NCBI RefSeq assembly: GCF_963676955.1
Contig: NZ_OY781461.1
Location: forward strand, 3,218,225-3,282,224
DNA length: 64,000 nt
Source: an uncultured Desulfuromonas sp.
GTDB lineage: Bacteria; Desulfobacterota; Desulfuromonadia; Desulfuromonadales; Desulfuromonadaceae
Direction: 5' to 3'
Shown here: positions 9,099-19,470 of the stretch, one piece after another
How the letters are laid out: every line of letters starts with the position of its first letter
How positions within the stretch are numbered: the stretch's first letter is position 1
The notes under the pieces: model-generated
Seen by the model: the letters and a program-made list of their open reading frames with translations, nothing else
Told to the model about the DNA's origin: nothing
Database searches by the model: none
Translations under genes and position numbers: made by a program

Positions 9099-10637
9099 TT
9101 ACAGATCCACCAATGTGCGTTTCTGCAATGATGCAATTTTGTTCAGAGCATTGATGTAGGCCTTGGCTGCCGCGACAATAATGTCGGGATGAGCCCCCTG
9201 CCCCAGCTGTTCACGACCTTTTTCTTCTAAACGCACCGTGCACTCACCTTGAGCATCCGTACCGCCGGTGATCGCACCGACGGAGAATTGCAACAGACGG
9301 GCATCACAGCCGGAGAGGTCTTTGATTGCTTTGAAAGTCGCATCCACGGGACCGTCACCAATGACTGCCGTCTTACGCACTTCACCATCAACCTCCATTT
9401 GAACCGTGGCCGTCGGTGCGGCAAACGAACCGGAAGAGACATTCATTTGCAACAGCTTGTAACGCTCTGGAACGCGAATAATTTCATCGGCAACAATGGC
9501 ATCAAGGTCTTCGTCAAAAATCTCTTTTTTCACATCAGCTAAGGCTTTAAAACGAACAAAGGCCTTCTCAATATCCTCTTTAGACAGATCGTAACCGAGA
9601 CTTTCGAGGCGCTGAATAAACGCATGACGACCTGAATGCTTGCCGAGAACCAGTTTATTCTGATTGAGGCCGATGGATTCCGGCGTCATGATTTCATAGG
9701 TCGATTTCTCCATCAAAACGCCATGCTGATGGATGCCGGCTTCATGGGCAAAGGCATTCGCACCGACAATCGCTTTATTCGGCTGCACAACAATACCGGT
9801 AATCGTGGTCAGTAAACGACTGGTGGCATAGATATGCTCCGTGACCACATCAGTCTTGAACGGCATGATATCCTGACGTGTTTTAAGCCCCATGACCACT
9901 TCTTCCAAAGAGCAGTTGCCGGCACGTTCACCGATGCCGTTGATGGTGCATTCCACCTGCCCAGCACCGGCGCGAATCGCTGCCAGAGAGTTAGCAACAG
10001 ACAGACCGAGATCGTTATGGCAGTGCACCGAGATGACCGCCTTCTCAATATTCGGCACGTTCTCTTTGAGGTAGCGAATAATGTCGTAGTACTCATTGGG
10101 CATGGTGTAACCGACCGTGTCGGGGATATTCACCGTGGTCGCCCCGGCATCAATGACCGCCTCAATAACCCGGGCGAGAAACGGCAGACGGGTGCGTACC
10201 GCGTCTTCAGCGGAAAACTCAACATTGGGCGTATAACCCGCAGCCCGCTTCACCGCTTTGACCGCCGTCTCAACCACCTCATCCTCGGTCATTTTCAGCT
10301 TGTGCTTCATATGAATGTCGCTGGTCGCGATAAAGGTATGGATGCGACCGCGGTCACCGGCATATTTCAGGGCTTCCCAGGCGCGATCAATATCTTTGTC
10401 GTTAGCGCGGGACAATCCGGCAATCTGGGGTCCTTTGATCGTTTGGGCGATCTTCTTGACCGCCTCAAAGTCACCTTCCGAAGCAATAGGAAAACCCGCC
10501 TCCATGACATCGACATTCATTTTTTCAAGCTGATGGGCAATGCGCAGCTTTTCCTCAATGGTCATACTGGCGCCGGGAGACTGCTCGCCATCACGTAATG
10601 TGGTATCAAAAATCAAAATTTTCTTGGGCTCAGACAT
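9099..10637 (-). CDS. leuA: 2-isopropylmalate synthase
   Basis: Condenses acetyl-CoA with 2-oxoisovalerate, the committed step of leucine synthesis and the usual target of leucine feedback inhibition. The 512 residues start [19 protein letters not shown], with the metal-binding [11 protein letters not shown] and HCHNDLG motifs of the TIM-barrel domain, and an intact C-terminal regulatory domain (from about residue 390, including [14 protein letters not shown]). The ATG at 10637 follows AGGAGGAC. Transcription is controlled by the leucine T-box upstream. A citramalate synthase role is less likely given the leuCD linkage and C-terminal sequence. Confidence 0.96.
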   Translation of the reverse strand: MSEPKKILIFDTTLRDGEQSPGASMTIEEKLRIAHQLEKMNVDVMEAGFPIASEGDFEAVKKIAQTIKGPQIAGLSRANDKDIDRAWEALKYAGDRGRIHTFIATSDIHMKHKLKMTEDEVVETAVKAVKRAAGYTPNVEFSAEDAVRTRLPFLARVIEAVIDAGATTVNIPDTVGYTMPNEYYDIIRYLKENVPNIEKAVISVHCHNDLGLSVANSLAAIRAGAGQVECTINGIGERAGNCSLEEVVMGLKTRQDIMPFKTDVVTEHIYATSRLLTTITGIVVQPNKAIVGANAFAHEAGIHQHGVLMEKSTYEIMTPESIGLNQNKLVLGKHSGRHAFIQRLESLGYDLSKEDIEKAFVRFKALADVKKEIFDEDLDAIVADEIIRVPERYKLLQMNVSSGSFAAPTATVQMEVDGEVRKTAVIGDGPVDATFKAIKDLSGCDARLLQFSVGAITGGTDAQGECTVRLEEKGREQLGQGAHPDIIVAAAKAYINALNKIASLQKRTLVDL

Positions 10638-10834
10638 GTTGTCCTCCTGATAGAACGCCCCGGCGATTACAAACAGGGGCCTGTGTAGAATAAGAAGAAA
10701 GTTTAGCAAAACAAACCGGACTGACTAGCTCTCCTAGGTCGGATTCCACACAACCACCCCCTTTCTTACAAAATGTGTTCGTAGAAAAAGATTCTTCAAA
10801 AAAATATCCGTGTCTTTTCTATGGAAACGCTTAA

Positions 10835-11090
10835 AACAAAAAAGGCTTCCACCCCTGAATAACTCAGGGGCGAAAGCCTGTAACTTTCGCGGTACCACCC
10901 TGTTTCGGTCCATGCGGACCCTTCATTCACCCTTTACGCAGGCTCACGATTACGGCTAAACACATTGCTTCACCGTAACAGCTCCAAGGCGAGTTCACCC
11001 TTATCCTGTACTGGCTTGCACCACCCGCCAGCTCTCTGAAACAGGAATCGGAGTTACTACTCCTCTTCAACGCTTTTCAATAACTGTTGA
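10835..11090 (-). promoter_or_regulatory. Leucine T-box riboswitch of leuA
   Basis: Read on the minus strand, the leader has Stem I landmarks (AGAGAGCTGGCGG, AAGCCAG), a specifier segment GAACTCGCC whose CTC codon lies at 10993-10991 (leucine), the distal hairpin GGTCC/GGACC, the T-box AGGGTGGTACCGCG at 10901-10888, and a strong terminator (10838-10879) with a T tract. Uncharged tRNA-Leu binding would form the antiterminator and allow leuA expression. The first codon of leuA is about 200 bases beyond the terminator. Confidence 0.95.
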
Positions 11091-11091
11091 A

Positions 11092-11121
11092 ACTAAATCA
11101 CACCCAACCAGATCAAGTCAA
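11092..11121 (-). promoter_or_regulatory. Probable promoter of the leuA T-box leader
   Basis: TTGACT (11121-11116) with GATTTA or TTTAGT 16-18 bases downstream on the minus strand, placed just before the start of Stem I. The -10 box is only a moderate match. Confidence 0.45.
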
Positions 11122-11178
11122 ATAAACTTGACGCAAATTTCTTTTCATTCGTCGTTTTTCAACCGGGTGAGATTAAGT

Positions 11179-11937
11179 TTAGCCCTGTGAAACTTTTTCT
11201 TCCCGGCGACGACGCATATATGCCATCAGCGCTAAAATTGGGCTAAATATCGTATAGGATAAAAACATGATAAAAAACATCACCGCGGGTTGAGCGACAA
11301 TGACAATAATCAGTACAATGGCCAACACCAGAATGCCGAACGGTCTGCGTTTATACAGTTCCGGATCTTTAAAAGAATAATACGGCACGTTACTGACCAT
11401 CAGAATCGCCAGACTGTAAATCAGCACCATTACTGAGACCATGCGAATGGTTCCAGTGCCCCCCAGATGGTAAAACAGTAAGACGCAGGCCGCGACCATA
11501 CTGGCTGCCGCAGGAATAGGCAGCCCGACAAAGTTCTTGGATTCGACGGTACTGGCCTGAACATTAAATCGGGCCAGACGCAGCGCACCGCAGACAACAT
11601 AGAGGAACGCCGCCAGCCAACCCAGCTTGCCAAACGGCTGCAGCGCCCAGGTGTACATCAACACCCCGGGAGCAACACCAAAAGCAACCAGGTCCGACAA
11701 CGAATCATACTCAACCCCAAACTGACTGGTGGTATTGGTCAACCGGGCAATTTTTCCGTCCAGGGCATCAAAAACGGCCGAGACGAGAATAAACCAGGCG
11801 GCCACATCGTATTTGTGGTTCATACTGGCAACAATGCCGTAAAAGCCGGCAAACAGGCTGCCGGTCGTCACCAGATTGGGGAGGATATACACGCCACGGC
11901 GCACATTTTCCCGCCGCTCGCTGAATGATTTTTTCAT
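11179..11937 (-). CDS. pssA: CDP-diacylglycerol-serine O-phosphatidyltransferase
   Basis: Membrane enzyme making phosphatidylserine from CDP-diacylglycerol and serine. The 252-residue protein has the CDP-alcohol phosphatidyltransferase signature, here DALDGKIARLTNTTSQFGVEYDSLSD (D-G...A-R...G...D...D pattern, about residues 57-83), and several hydrophobic segments. It overlaps the psd stop by 4 bases (ATGA), so the two steps of phosphatidylethanolamine synthesis are translationally coupled. The last gene of the ilv-psd-pssA run before the T-box. Confidence 0.95.
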   Translation of the reverse strand: MKKSFSERRENVRRGVYILPNLVTTGSLFAGFYGIVASMNHKYDVAAWFILVSAVFDALDGKIARLTNTTSQFGVEYDSLSDLVAFGVAPGVLMYTWALQPFGKLGWLAAFLYVVCGALRLARFNVQASTVESKNFVGLPIPAAASMVAACVLLFYHLGGTGTIRMVSVMVLIYSLAILMVSNVPYYSFKDPELYKRRPFGILVLAIVLIIVIVAQPAVMFFIMFLSYTIFSPILALMAYMRRRREEKVSQG

Positions 11938-12578
11938 TGTAATTGTCCTATTACGGTTTCACCACCCACACAAAGGTCGCCAATTCGCAGTTCGCTGACG
12001 GTATCTTTCGGTAAATAAACATCCAATCGTGATCCAAAACGGATGAGACCGAATCGCTGTCCACATTCAAGCGTGTCGCCGATAACCGGGTAGGTCACAA
12101 TCCTGCGTGCGACCAGTCCGGCAATTTGCACGGCAAGAACTTGTTGCCCCGTTCCGGTTTCGATGAGCATTCCAGCCTGTTCATTCTCAAGACTGGCCTT
12201 GTCCAGGGAGGCATTAAAGAACTGCCCCTTGTTGTAAAACTGATCAATCACTTTTCCTGAACAGGGAACCCGATTCACATGAACATCAAACAGCGACATA
12301 AAAATACTGATTTTAAGAACATCATCCTTGAAGTAACGTTCTTCCCGGACAACATCGGCAAAGACGACTTTACCATCCGCCGGGGCCACAACAATGTGAT
12401 CCCCCTGCGGCACCGTGCGATCCGGGTTGCGGAAAAAATAGACGGCAAACAAGGTCACGGCAAGGCAGCACACCGTAATCAGGCTCCAGTCAAGCAATGC
12501 CACCACCAGGGTGACAAACGCAAACAGACCGATAAACGGGTAGCCCTCGACGGCAATGGGTTGATTCTGATTGTGCAT
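11934..12578 (-). CDS. psd: Phosphatidylserine decarboxylase proenzyme (short form)
   Basis: Makes phosphatidylethanolamine from phosphatidylserine. The 214 residues are the short Psd class found in many anaerobes and archaea. Two hydrophobic stretches occupy residues 10-50. The pyruvoyl-forming self-cleavage site is the Gly-Ser in LIRFGSRLD near residue 182, which would leave a small alpha chain. FMSLFDVHVNRVPCSG is the conserved H/N motif. It overlaps pssA downstream and lies after the ilvN terminator. Confidence 0.94.
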   Translation of the reverse strand: MHNQNQPIAVEGYPFIGLFAFVTLVVALLDWSLITVCCLAVTLFAVYFFRNPDRTVPQGDHIVVAPADGKVVFADVVREERYFKDDVLKISIFMSLFDVHVNRVPCSGKVIDQFYNKGQFFNASLDKASLENEQAGMLIETGTGQQVLAVQIAGLVARRIVTYPVIGDTLECGQRFGLIRFGSRLDVYLPKDTVSELRIGDLCVGGETVIGQLQ

Positions 12579-12592
12579 GATCCGACCTCAAA

Positions 12593-12620
12593 CAAAAGCG
12601 GGGGCGAAATTTCGCCCCCG
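12593..12620 (-). terminator. Terminator after ilvN
   Basis: A perfect palindrome at 12599-12620 (CGGGGGCGAAA / TTTCGCCCCCG), followed on the minus strand by CTTTTGTTT. It lies between ilvN and psd, so psd-pssA probably needs read-through or its own promoter. Confidence 0.75.
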
Positions 12621-12748
12621 TGAACAGATTCATTCCTGTTTCGATGCTCTGTCATTCGACAGAGACACTCACCGATGAGCCTGTTTCATATACCATAAAA
12701 GTGCGCCGAACAAAACCATTGTTCGAGGCTGTCGTTTTTGTGCCGAGA

Positions 12749-13246
12749 CTATTCAGCGCTTTTCCAGCCTTTAGCACCACGTCCTAAAACAACCGGTCCG
12801 GAGCGCACCAACTCTTTAAGTCCCAAAGGGCGCAACAGTTCGATCAGTGCATTGATCTTTTGCGGCGTACCCGTGGCCTCAAGGGAATAGGACCGGGGCG
12901 TGACATCAACCACATTGGCGCGAAAAATATCGGCGATACGTAAAACTTCCGCACGCGTTTCAGCTTCCGCCGTCACCTTGACCAACAGCATCTCGCGCTC
13001 AACAAAATCCTGGTCGGTAAAATCGATGACCTTGATGACGTCGATCAGCTTATTAAGCTGCTTGGTGATTTGCTCAAGAATCCGCTCGTCACCGCTGGTC
13101 ACAATGGTCATACGTGAAATGCTCTCATCAATCGTCGGAGCGACGGATAGGCTGTCGATATTAAAGCCACGCCCGGAAAACAATCCGGCAACGCGCGGCA
13201 ACACGCCAAACTCATTTTCAACTAAAACGGATATTGTGTGCTTCAT
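12749..13246 (-). CDS. ilvN: Acetolactate synthase small (regulatory) subunit
   Basis: ACT-domain regulatory subunit that gives valine feedback inhibition to acetolactate synthase. At 165 residues it begins MKHTISVLVENEFGVLPRVAGLFSGRG, the canonical ACT opening with the glycine-rich effector-binding loop, and ends with a second ALS small-subunit domain. The ATG at 13246 follows GGGAGA. It lies 82 bases after ilvB. Confidence 0.96.
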   Translation of the reverse strand: MKHTISVLVENEFGVLPRVAGLFSGRGFNIDSLSVAPTIDESISRMTIVTSGDERILEQITKQLNKLIDVIKVIDFTDQDFVEREMLLVKVTAEAETRAEVLRIADIFRANVVDVTPRSYSLEATGTPQKINALIELLRPLGLKELVRSGPVVLGRGAKGWKSAE

Positions 13247-13328
13247 GCAGCAATCTCCCTGGCTGCGGTTCATCATTTCAGACCGCAGCAATCAAGAATG
13301 GATATCAATTCAATCGGCTCAACGGCCA

Positions 13329-15026
13329 TCAAGAGGCCAGAACCATTTCGTTCAGACCAGCGCCGGCTGGAACCATGGGCAGAACGTTTTCCTCGCGGGA
13401 AACCTTGAATTCCATGATCACCGGTCCCGGCGTCTCCAGAGCCTTTTTGATCACGTCACCGACCTCTTCCACTTTGGTGGCACGCAGACCGGTGGCGCCA
13501 TAGGCCTCGGCCAACTTGATAAAGTCGATGGGCAGCTCCATGCAGGTTTGGCTGTAACGCTTATCAAAGAAGAGTTGCTGCCACTGACGCACCATGCCGA
13601 GGAAGTTGTTGTTGAGAATCACGATCTTGACCGGCAAGCGGTATTGAACCAACGTCGCCAGTTCCTGAGAATTCATCTGGAACGAACCATCTCCGGAAAT
13701 ATCAATGACCTGTCGCTCAGGAAATGCCGCCTGTGCTCCAAGAGCGGCCGGCAAACCGAAGCCCATGGTTCCTAAACCACCGGATGTAACAAACGTGCGC
13801 GGTTGCGAGAAATCAAAAAACTGCGCTGTCCACATCTGATGCTGGCCGACTTCCGTGGCAATAATGGCATCGTCGTTGGTCAACTCACGCAACTTTTCAA
13901 TCACATACTGTGGCTTGATGGTCGACTTGGTCTGCTTGTAAGCCATGGGATGCTGCTCTTTCCACTCATCAACCTGTGTCCGCCAAGCGCCTGTGGCTTC
14001 GATGACTTCTTTCAGCTCATTCTGATCACGCTGCACCTTTTCCGTAAGGCGTGGCAGGACATCGTCCAGCATACCGACAATCGGCAGGTCAACGCGGACA
14101 TTCTTCTTGATCGACGTCGGATCCACATCAACATGAATAATCTTGGCATGCGGGGCGAAGGTGGCAATTTTGCCGGTAACCCGATCATCAAAGCGGGCCC
14201 CCAACGCAATCAACAAATCGGAATTGGTCACCGCCATATTGGCATAAAACGTTCCGTGCATCCCCAGCATGCCCATCGACAGAGGATGGGTTTTCGGGAA
14301 ACTGGCCATACCCATCAGTGTCGTTGTCACCGGAGCCTGAATCGTTTCGGCAAACTTGAGCAGGTCATCGGACACATCGGACAAGGTTGCCCCGCCACCG
14401 ACATAGATCACCGGTTTACGTGCGGCAAGAATCATCTTTGCCGCTTTTTCCAACTGACGGGGATTGGCATTAACTGTCGGCTTGTAGCCACGCAAGTCAA
14501 CGTTCTCCGGATAAGAAAACGTCGTTGCATCCACCTGGACGTCTTTGGGCAGGTCAATCAGGACCGGACCGGGACGACCGGTACGGGCAATGTAAAAGGC
14601 CTGTTTGACAATCCGCGCCAGATCCTTGACATCCCGTACCAGATAGTTGTGCTTGGTGATCGGCCGGGTAATGCCGATCATGTCCGCTTCCTGAAAGGCG
14701 TCATTACCAATCAACGGTGTCGGCACCTGACCGGAGATGATCACCATGGGAATGGAATCCATGTACGCCGTGGCAATGCCGGTAATGGTATTGGTGGCAC
14801 CGGGGCCACTGGTCGCAATGGCGACACCGACCTTGCCGGTGACCCGCGCATAGGCATCCGCGGCATGAACCGCAGCCTGCTCATGACGGTTAAGAATATG
14901 CTTGATCGGCGAATCCATCAGGTCATCGTAGATATTGATCACCGTTCCACCCGGATAGCCGAAAACCGTCTCAACACCCTCAAGGCGCAGACACTCCAAT
15001 AATATTTGAGATCCTGTTTTTTTCAC
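13329..15026 (-). CDS. ilvB: Acetolactate synthase large subunit
   Basis: Thiamine-diphosphate enzyme joining two pyruvates (or pyruvate and 2-oxobutyrate), first common step to valine, leucine and isoleucine. The 565 residues carry the catalytic glutamate in RHEQAAVHAADAYAR, the FAD/central domain, and the ThDP motif GDGSFQMNSQELATLVQY...NNNFLG. Translation starts with GTG at 15026 behind a strong AGGAGGAGG site. It lies between ilvD and ilvN. Confidence 0.97.
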   Translation of the reverse strand: MKKTGSQILLECLRLEGVETVFGYPGGTVINIYDDLMDSPIKHILNRHEQAAVHAADAYARVTGKVGVAIATSGPGATNTITGIATAYMDSIPMVIISGQVPTPLIGNDAFQEADMIGITRPITKHNYLVRDVKDLARIVKQAFYIARTGRPGPVLIDLPKDVQVDATTFSYPENVDLRGYKPTVNANPRQLEKAAKMILAARKPVIYVGGGATLSDVSDDLLKFAETIQAPVTTTLMGMASFPKTHPLSMGMLGMHGTFYANMAVTNSDLLIALGARFDDRVTGKIATFAPHAKIIHVDVDPTSIKKNVRVDLPIVGMLDDVLPRLTEKVQRDQNELKEVIEATGAWRTQVDEWKEQHPMAYKQTKSTIKPQYVIEKLRELTNDDAIIATEVGQHQMWTAQFFDFSQPRTFVTSGGLGTMGFGLPAALGAQAAFPERQVIDISGDGSFQMNSQELATLVQYRLPVKIVILNNNFLGMVRQWQQLFFDKRYSQTCMELPIDFIKLAEAYGATGLRATKVEEVGDVIKKALETPGPVIMEFKVSREENVLPMVPAGAGLNEMVLAS

Positions 15027-15096
15027 TGTGTATCCTCCTCCTGTGGCTTACGCCAATTCAAATCGCCCTATCATTTTTGCTATATGCATCATGTTG

Positions 15097-16947
15097 TTAT
15101 TTTTTCAATTGTTCCAGATCACGCACCGCGCCGCGGGCCGCACTGGTTGTCGTTGCCGCATAATTCTGCAGCGCCCGGCTCACTTCACGCTGACGCTCTT
15201 TGGGTTGCCAGGCCTTGTCTCCCAGAGCTTCCATGGCCTGACGACGTTGATCGAGCACGTCGTCACTCACTTCAGCACGGATGATCCGGTTGGGAATATC
15301 AATGGTGACCTGGTCACCATTTTCGATCAGTCCCATGGGGCCTCCTTCAGCCGACTCCGGTGAAACATGGCCGATGGACAGTCCAGAGGTACCACCGGAG
15401 AAACGTCCATCAGTGACCAGTGCGCAGGCTTTACCGAGACCTTTGGATTTCAGGTAACTGGTCGGATAGAGCATTTCCTGCATCCCCGGTCCGCCTTTAG
15501 GCCCTTCGTAACGGATCATCACGACATCACCGGATTTAACCTTATCGCCAAGAATGCCGTCAATCGCCTCTTCCTGACTTTCAAAAATACAGGCTGGACC
15601 GGCAAAGGTCAGATTGGATTCGTCAACACCGGCGGTTTTGACAATGCAGCCTTCCGGAGCCAGATTGCCGTAAAGCACAGCCAGTCCACCGTCAGCACTA
15701 TACGCATAATCAATGGAACGGATACAGCCTTTTTCCCGGTCAAGATCAGCAGACTCCCACAATGCGTCCTGAGCAAACGGCTCCAGGCAGCGCTTACGCC
15801 CCGGAGCGGCCAGATAACGTCGCTTGGTTTCAGGATCATCCGATGTTGCCAGATCCCATTTCTGCAGCGCCTCCCCCATGGAGTTGCAGTGAACGGTACC
15901 CACATCACGATGAACCAGACCGGCACGATCCAACTCGGCAAGAATGCCGAGAACGCCACCGGCACGATGAACATCTTCCATGTGGTAATACTGAACGGCC
16001 GGTGCCACCTTGCACAGGTTAGGTGTATTCAGCGACAGGCGGTTGATATCCTCCATGGTGAAATCCACCTCAGCTTCACGGGCAACACCGAGTAAATGAA
16101 GCACGGTATTGGTGGAACCACCCATGGCAATATCCAGCCGCATGGCATTCTCAAATGCCTTCTTGGTGGCGATGGAACGCGGCAGCACGCCGGCATCGTC
16201 ATTTTCATACCAGGCTTTGGCCAGACCAACGATGCGCTCAGCCGCCTCAACAAACAGCTCTTTGCGATAAGCATGAGTGGCCAGAAGACTCCCATTGCCG
16301 GGCAGGCTCATCCCCAGCGCTTCCGTCAGACAGTTCATGGAATTGGCGGTAAACATTCCCGAGCAGGAGCCACAGGTCGGGCATGAATTTCCTTCATAAA
16401 CGGCAACTTCTTCATCGCTTTTTGTCGGATCTGCGGCAACAACCATGGCATCAACAAGATCAAGAGCCACGTCCTTGCCGGCAACGCGGGCCTGTCCCGC
16501 TTCCATGGGGCCGCCGGTGACGAAGATGGTCGGGATATTGAGGCGCATGGAGGCCATCAACATACCGGGGGTAACCTTGTCACAGTTGGAGATACACACC
16601 AGCGCATCAACGCAGTGGGCATTGGCCATATATTCAACGGTATCGGCAATCAGCTCACGCGACGGCAGGCTGTAGAGCATGCCGTTGTGTCCCATGGCAA
16701 TACCGTCGCAAATGGCCATGGTATTCATCTCTTTCGCGATGCCACCGTTTTTCTCAATTTCGCTCACCACGAGTTGCCCAAGATCCTTGAGATGGACATG
16801 GCCGGGCACAAACTGGGTAAAGGAATTTACCACAGCAATGATCGGCTTGCCGAAATCTTCAGAGTGTACTCCTGTCGCCTGCCACAAGGCACGGGCGCCA
16901 GCCATGTTTCTTCCTTGAACGGATTTTGCGGAACGATACTCGGGCAT
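15097..16947 (-). CDS. ilvD: Dihydroxy-acid dehydratase
   Basis: Fe-S dehydratase making 2-oxoisovalerate and 2-oxo-3-methylvalerate. The 616-residue form is the long [4Fe-4S] type of E. coli. Cluster cysteines are visible in [12 protein letters not shown] (about residue 122) and [19 protein letters not shown] (about residue 195); [19 protein letters not shown] is near the C-terminus. It heads ilvD-ilvB-ilvN. Oxygen-sensitive clusters fit an anaerobic host. Confidence 0.97.
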   Translation of the reverse strand: MPEYRSAKSVQGRNMAGARALWQATGVHSEDFGKPIIAVVNSFTQFVPGHVHLKDLGQLVVSEIEKNGGIAKEMNTMAICDGIAMGHNGMLYSLPSRELIADTVEYMANAHCVDALVCISNCDKVTPGMLMASMRLNIPTIFVTGGPMEAGQARVAGKDVALDLVDAMVVAADPTKSDEEVAVYEGNSCPTCGSCSGMFTANSMNCLTEALGMSLPGNGSLLATHAYRKELFVEAAERIVGLAKAWYENDDAGVLPRSIATKKAFENAMRLDIAMGGSTNTVLHLLGVAREAEVDFTMEDINRLSLNTPNLCKVAPAVQYYHMEDVHRAGGVLGILAELDRAGLVHRDVGTVHCNSMGEALQKWDLATSDDPETKRRYLAAPGRKRCLEPFAQDALWESADLDREKGCIRSIDYAYSADGGLAVLYGNLAPEGCIVKTAGVDESNLTFAGPACIFESQEEAIDGILGDKVKSGDVVMIRYEGPKGGPGMQEMLYPTSYLKSKGLGKACALVTDGRFSGGTSGLSIGHVSPESAEGGPMGLIENGDQVTIDIPNRIIRAEVSDDVLDQRRQAMEALGDKAWQPKERQREVSRALQNYAATTTSAARGAVRDLEQLKK

Positions 16948-17062
16948 GATTTTTCTCTTATCCTCTTAAATAGGGTCAAACACGAGCCGACAGACCATCC
17001 GACGACCCGATACATTTTCAACAAACAAAAGTTTTTTACTGACAAACTTCTCCAAGATGCAC

Positions 17063-17095
17063 AAAAAGGGCTTGAGATCACCTCAAACCCTTTTT
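17063..17095 (-). terminator. Terminator after the DUF465 gene
   Basis: AAAAAGGG.TTGAG (17063-17076) pairs with CTCAA.CCCTTTTT (17082-17095) with one mismatch. A T run follows on the minus strand. It separates the tsaB end of the upstream run from ilvD. Confidence 0.8.
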
Positions 17096-17124
17096 GAATT
17101 TATTCGCTCACTAGATCATTTGAT

Positions 17125-17343
17125 CTACGGGTTGCTCGCTTTGATAATCTGCTCCATTTCATCTCTACCGGCCAATTTCATTTTCTGAATTTTTTTCCGT
17201 TCCATCTCCTGGTCGTCGGAGAGAAACGATACGCTGTCGAGTTGCTGCAACTGTTTCTCAAAGAGTTGATGTTCCTCATACAGTTTGCGGAACCGGGGAT
17301 CACCGGCAAACAATTCACCGATCACTTCCTGATCTAGATCCAT
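17125..17343 (-). CDS. Small YdcH/DUF465 family protein
   Basis: A 72-residue acidic/basic coiled-coil protein with the family pattern DPRFRKLYEEHQLFEKQLQQL...EMERKKIQKMKLAGRDEMEQI. Members are short helical hairpins, widespread in proteobacteria, with no settled function. The ATG at 17343 follows CAGGAGGTG; the longer upstream frame has no such site. It lies downstream of tsaB with a 100-base gap and ends at a terminator. Confidence 0.85.
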   Translation of the reverse strand: MDLDQEVIGELFAGDPRFRKLYEEHQLFEKQLQQLDSVSFLSDDQEMERKKIQKMKLAGRDEMEQIIKASNP

Positions 17344-17447
17344 AGAGCACCTCCTGGAAAGGGTCACAAAACGTCCACCATGGTTTACATTAACCAATGG
17401 CTGTGACCTTGTCAACAACGTCACGTACCGAAACGAACAGTGTTAAC

Positions 17448-18140
17448 CTACTTTGCGGACTGTTGTAACTCTGCATCAGATGGCCGGATATAGACGGGAT
17501 GAAGGTGAAATGGATCAACGCTGTGCGCTGCCGCTCCCTTGCGATGGACAAGCATTCCAAGCGCGCCGGCTTTGGGAACGAGATTCACATCTGTACGAGC
17601 GTGCACATTACCATGTTCCACATCAAGGAACCAGTGGGAATAGTTCACAACCCCGTTGCCGACAAACAGTGTTTTCTCACACAAGTCCTCGATGAGACGC
17701 TGAGGAGAGATCACACATTCGTCATCCTGCAGGCGCGGCAACCCGTCACGCCAATGATAACGGGCAGCATAAACCTCTTTTTTGCGGGCATCAATGACGG
17801 CCACAACAGGAAAGCTTGATGGACCGTTGGCAAAAGCAACAACTTCAAGAGAGGACACCGGATAAATCGGCTTTTTCAATGCCAGGGCAAGCCCCTGTAT
17901 GGTTGCCAGACCAACACGCAATCCGGTAAATGAACCGGGACCGGCAACAACACATAATCCATCAAGCCGGTCAGGCTGCACTCCAGCCTCATTGAGGACA
18001 AAATCCGTGTAGCGCAACAGATAGTCGGAATGTGTTTTACCCGACACATCCAGGGTTATTTCAGCCAGAACCCGATCATCTCGGCATAATGCCACACTGC
18101 CACAGGGTGTTGAGCTATCCAGGCACAGGAGCAACGCCAT
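17448..18140 (-). CDS. tsaB: tRNA threonylcarbamoyladenosine biosynthesis protein TsaB
   Basis: ASKHA-fold partner of TsaD in making t6A37 of ANN-decoding tRNAs. It is 230 residues, starting MALLLCLDSSTPCGSVAL, with GPGSFTGLRVGLATIQGLA (about residue 70) and DARKKEVYAARY as the typical TsaB blocks. The ATG overlaps the rseP stop by one base (TGATG), so it is translationally coupled to the envelope protease gene. TsaB rather than TsaD because it lacks the TsaD metal-binding histidines and is short. Confidence 0.94.
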   Translation of the reverse strand: MALLLCLDSSTPCGSVALCRDDRVLAEITLDVSGKTHSDYLLRYTDFVLNEAGVQPDRLDGLCVVAGPGSFTGLRVGLATIQGLALALKKPIYPVSSLEVVAFANGPSSFPVVAVIDARKKEVYAARYHWRDGLPRLQDDECVISPQRLIEDLCEKTLFVGNGVVNYSHWFLDVEHGNVHARTDVNLVPKAGALGMLVHRKGAAAHSVDPFHLHPVYIRPSDAELQQSAK

Positions 18141-19459
18141 CAACCACTCCCCTGCATAAACAATCGAACAATATCGTTGTAAAATGCCAAAAGCATCAGC
18201 ATGAGCAACAGTCCCAAACCAATCTGCTGCATCACCTCACGCGCCCGTAACGACAAGGGACGTCGCCAGACAATCTCAACAAGATTGAAAAACAAGTGGC
18301 CACCATCCAGAACCGGAATCGGCAACAAATTAAGGATACCCAGCTGAATACTCAAAAACGACAACACAGTCAGGATCGTACTGAAATCTGTTTGTGCAGC
18401 CTGCCCGGCGATCTGCATCACCATGATTGGACCACCGATATTATCCGCAGGGACATGACCGGCAACGAGCTTACGAAGAAAAACCAGAGTCAGATCAATC
18501 AACTCCCCCGTGCGATGAACACCGATTTGCAGCGCTTCAAAAAAACCGTATTTACGCTCTTCCATCATCTGTTGCGGCGTAATACCGATGAGCCAAACGC
18601 CATTTTTCGCCTTCGGCGCGATGGCAAACTCCATCAGCTGACCGGAACGGTGGACGACAAAGCGCGCTTCCTTGCCGGCCAACTGCTGAATCACGTTATG
18701 CAACTGATACCAGGAGTCAATGGAGGTCTCATCAATACGTAAAATCCTGTCACCAACTTGCAGTCCGGCTTTCTGAGCCGGCATATCAGCACTGACGGTT
18801 CCAATCACTGCTTCGCGCATCGGCATCAGACCAAGGGACTGCAACCCTTCCAGACTGCCGTTGTCCGCCGGCACATCAAGCGTTATGGTTTGTCCCTGAC
18901 GGTCGATGGTAAAATGCAACTGAGTGCCCACCAGGGGGATCAGCGCCTTATCCGTCTGCGTCCAGGTCGTCACCTCATGGTCATTAACGGAAACAATGCA
19001 GTCGCCCGTTTGAAAACCGGCGTTGGCCGCATCGGAAGTCTCGAGGACATAGCCGATACACGGAGGGTCATTGAGAAATGTCGGCACATTGACGCCGACC
19101 ATATAGGCCAAAGGCAATAACAACAGAGGTAGAAGCAGGTTCATGATCGGTCCGGCCGCGACAATCGCCATGCGCCGAGAAACCGCTTTTTCCGCAAAGG
19201 AGCGTTTTTTCTCCTCCTCAGTGAGCGGTTCATCCTCCTCGCCCACCCCTTCGCCAAGCATTTGCACATAGCCGCCAAGCGGAATAAGACTGATCAAGTA
19301 CTCGGTCTCTCCCCAGGTCCGGCTGACGATGCGCGGGCCAAAGCCCAATGAAAATTTAAGGACTTTCACCCCGGCCAGCTTTGCCACGCAGAAATGACCA
19401 AGTTCATGAATAAAAACCAGAACGCCAAGCATCAGGATGCCAGCTACAACGGTTATCAT
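18140..19459 (-). CDS. rseP: RIP metalloprotease RseP (site-2 protease)
   Basis: Intramembrane zinc protease that cleaves anti-sigma factors and remnant signal peptides. The 439-residue protein has the zinc motif HELGH at residue 18 inside the first membrane segment, two PDZ-like regions in the middle (about 130-290, with KAGLQVGDRILRID), and the third zinc ligand in PVLDGGHLFFN near residue 388. The start at MITVVAGILML follows AGGAGG. It is packed between dxr and tsaB, the common dxr-rseP order. Confidence 0.96.
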   Translation of the reverse strand: MITVVAGILMLGVLVFIHELGHFCVAKLAGVKVLKFSLGFGPRIVSRTWGETEYLISLIPLGGYVQMLGEGVGEEDEPLTEEEKKRSFAEKAVSRRMAIVAAGPIMNLLLPLLLLPLAYMVGVNVPTFLNDPPCIGYVLETSDAANAGFQTGDCIVSVNDHEVTTWTQTDKALIPLVGTQLHFTIDRQGQTITLDVPADNGSLEGLQSLGLMPMREAVIGTVSADMPAQKAGLQVGDRILRIDETSIDSWYQLHNVIQQLAGKEARFVVHRSGQLMEFAIAPKAKNGVWLIGITPQQMMEERKYGFFEALQIGVHRTGELIDLTLVFLRKLVAGHVPADNIGGPIMVMQIAGQAAQTDFSTILTVLSFLSIQLGILNLLPIPVLDGGHLFFNLVEIVWRRPLSLRAREVMQQIGLGLLLMLMLLAFYNDIVRLFMQGSG

Positions 19460-19470
19460 AAATCCTCCTG

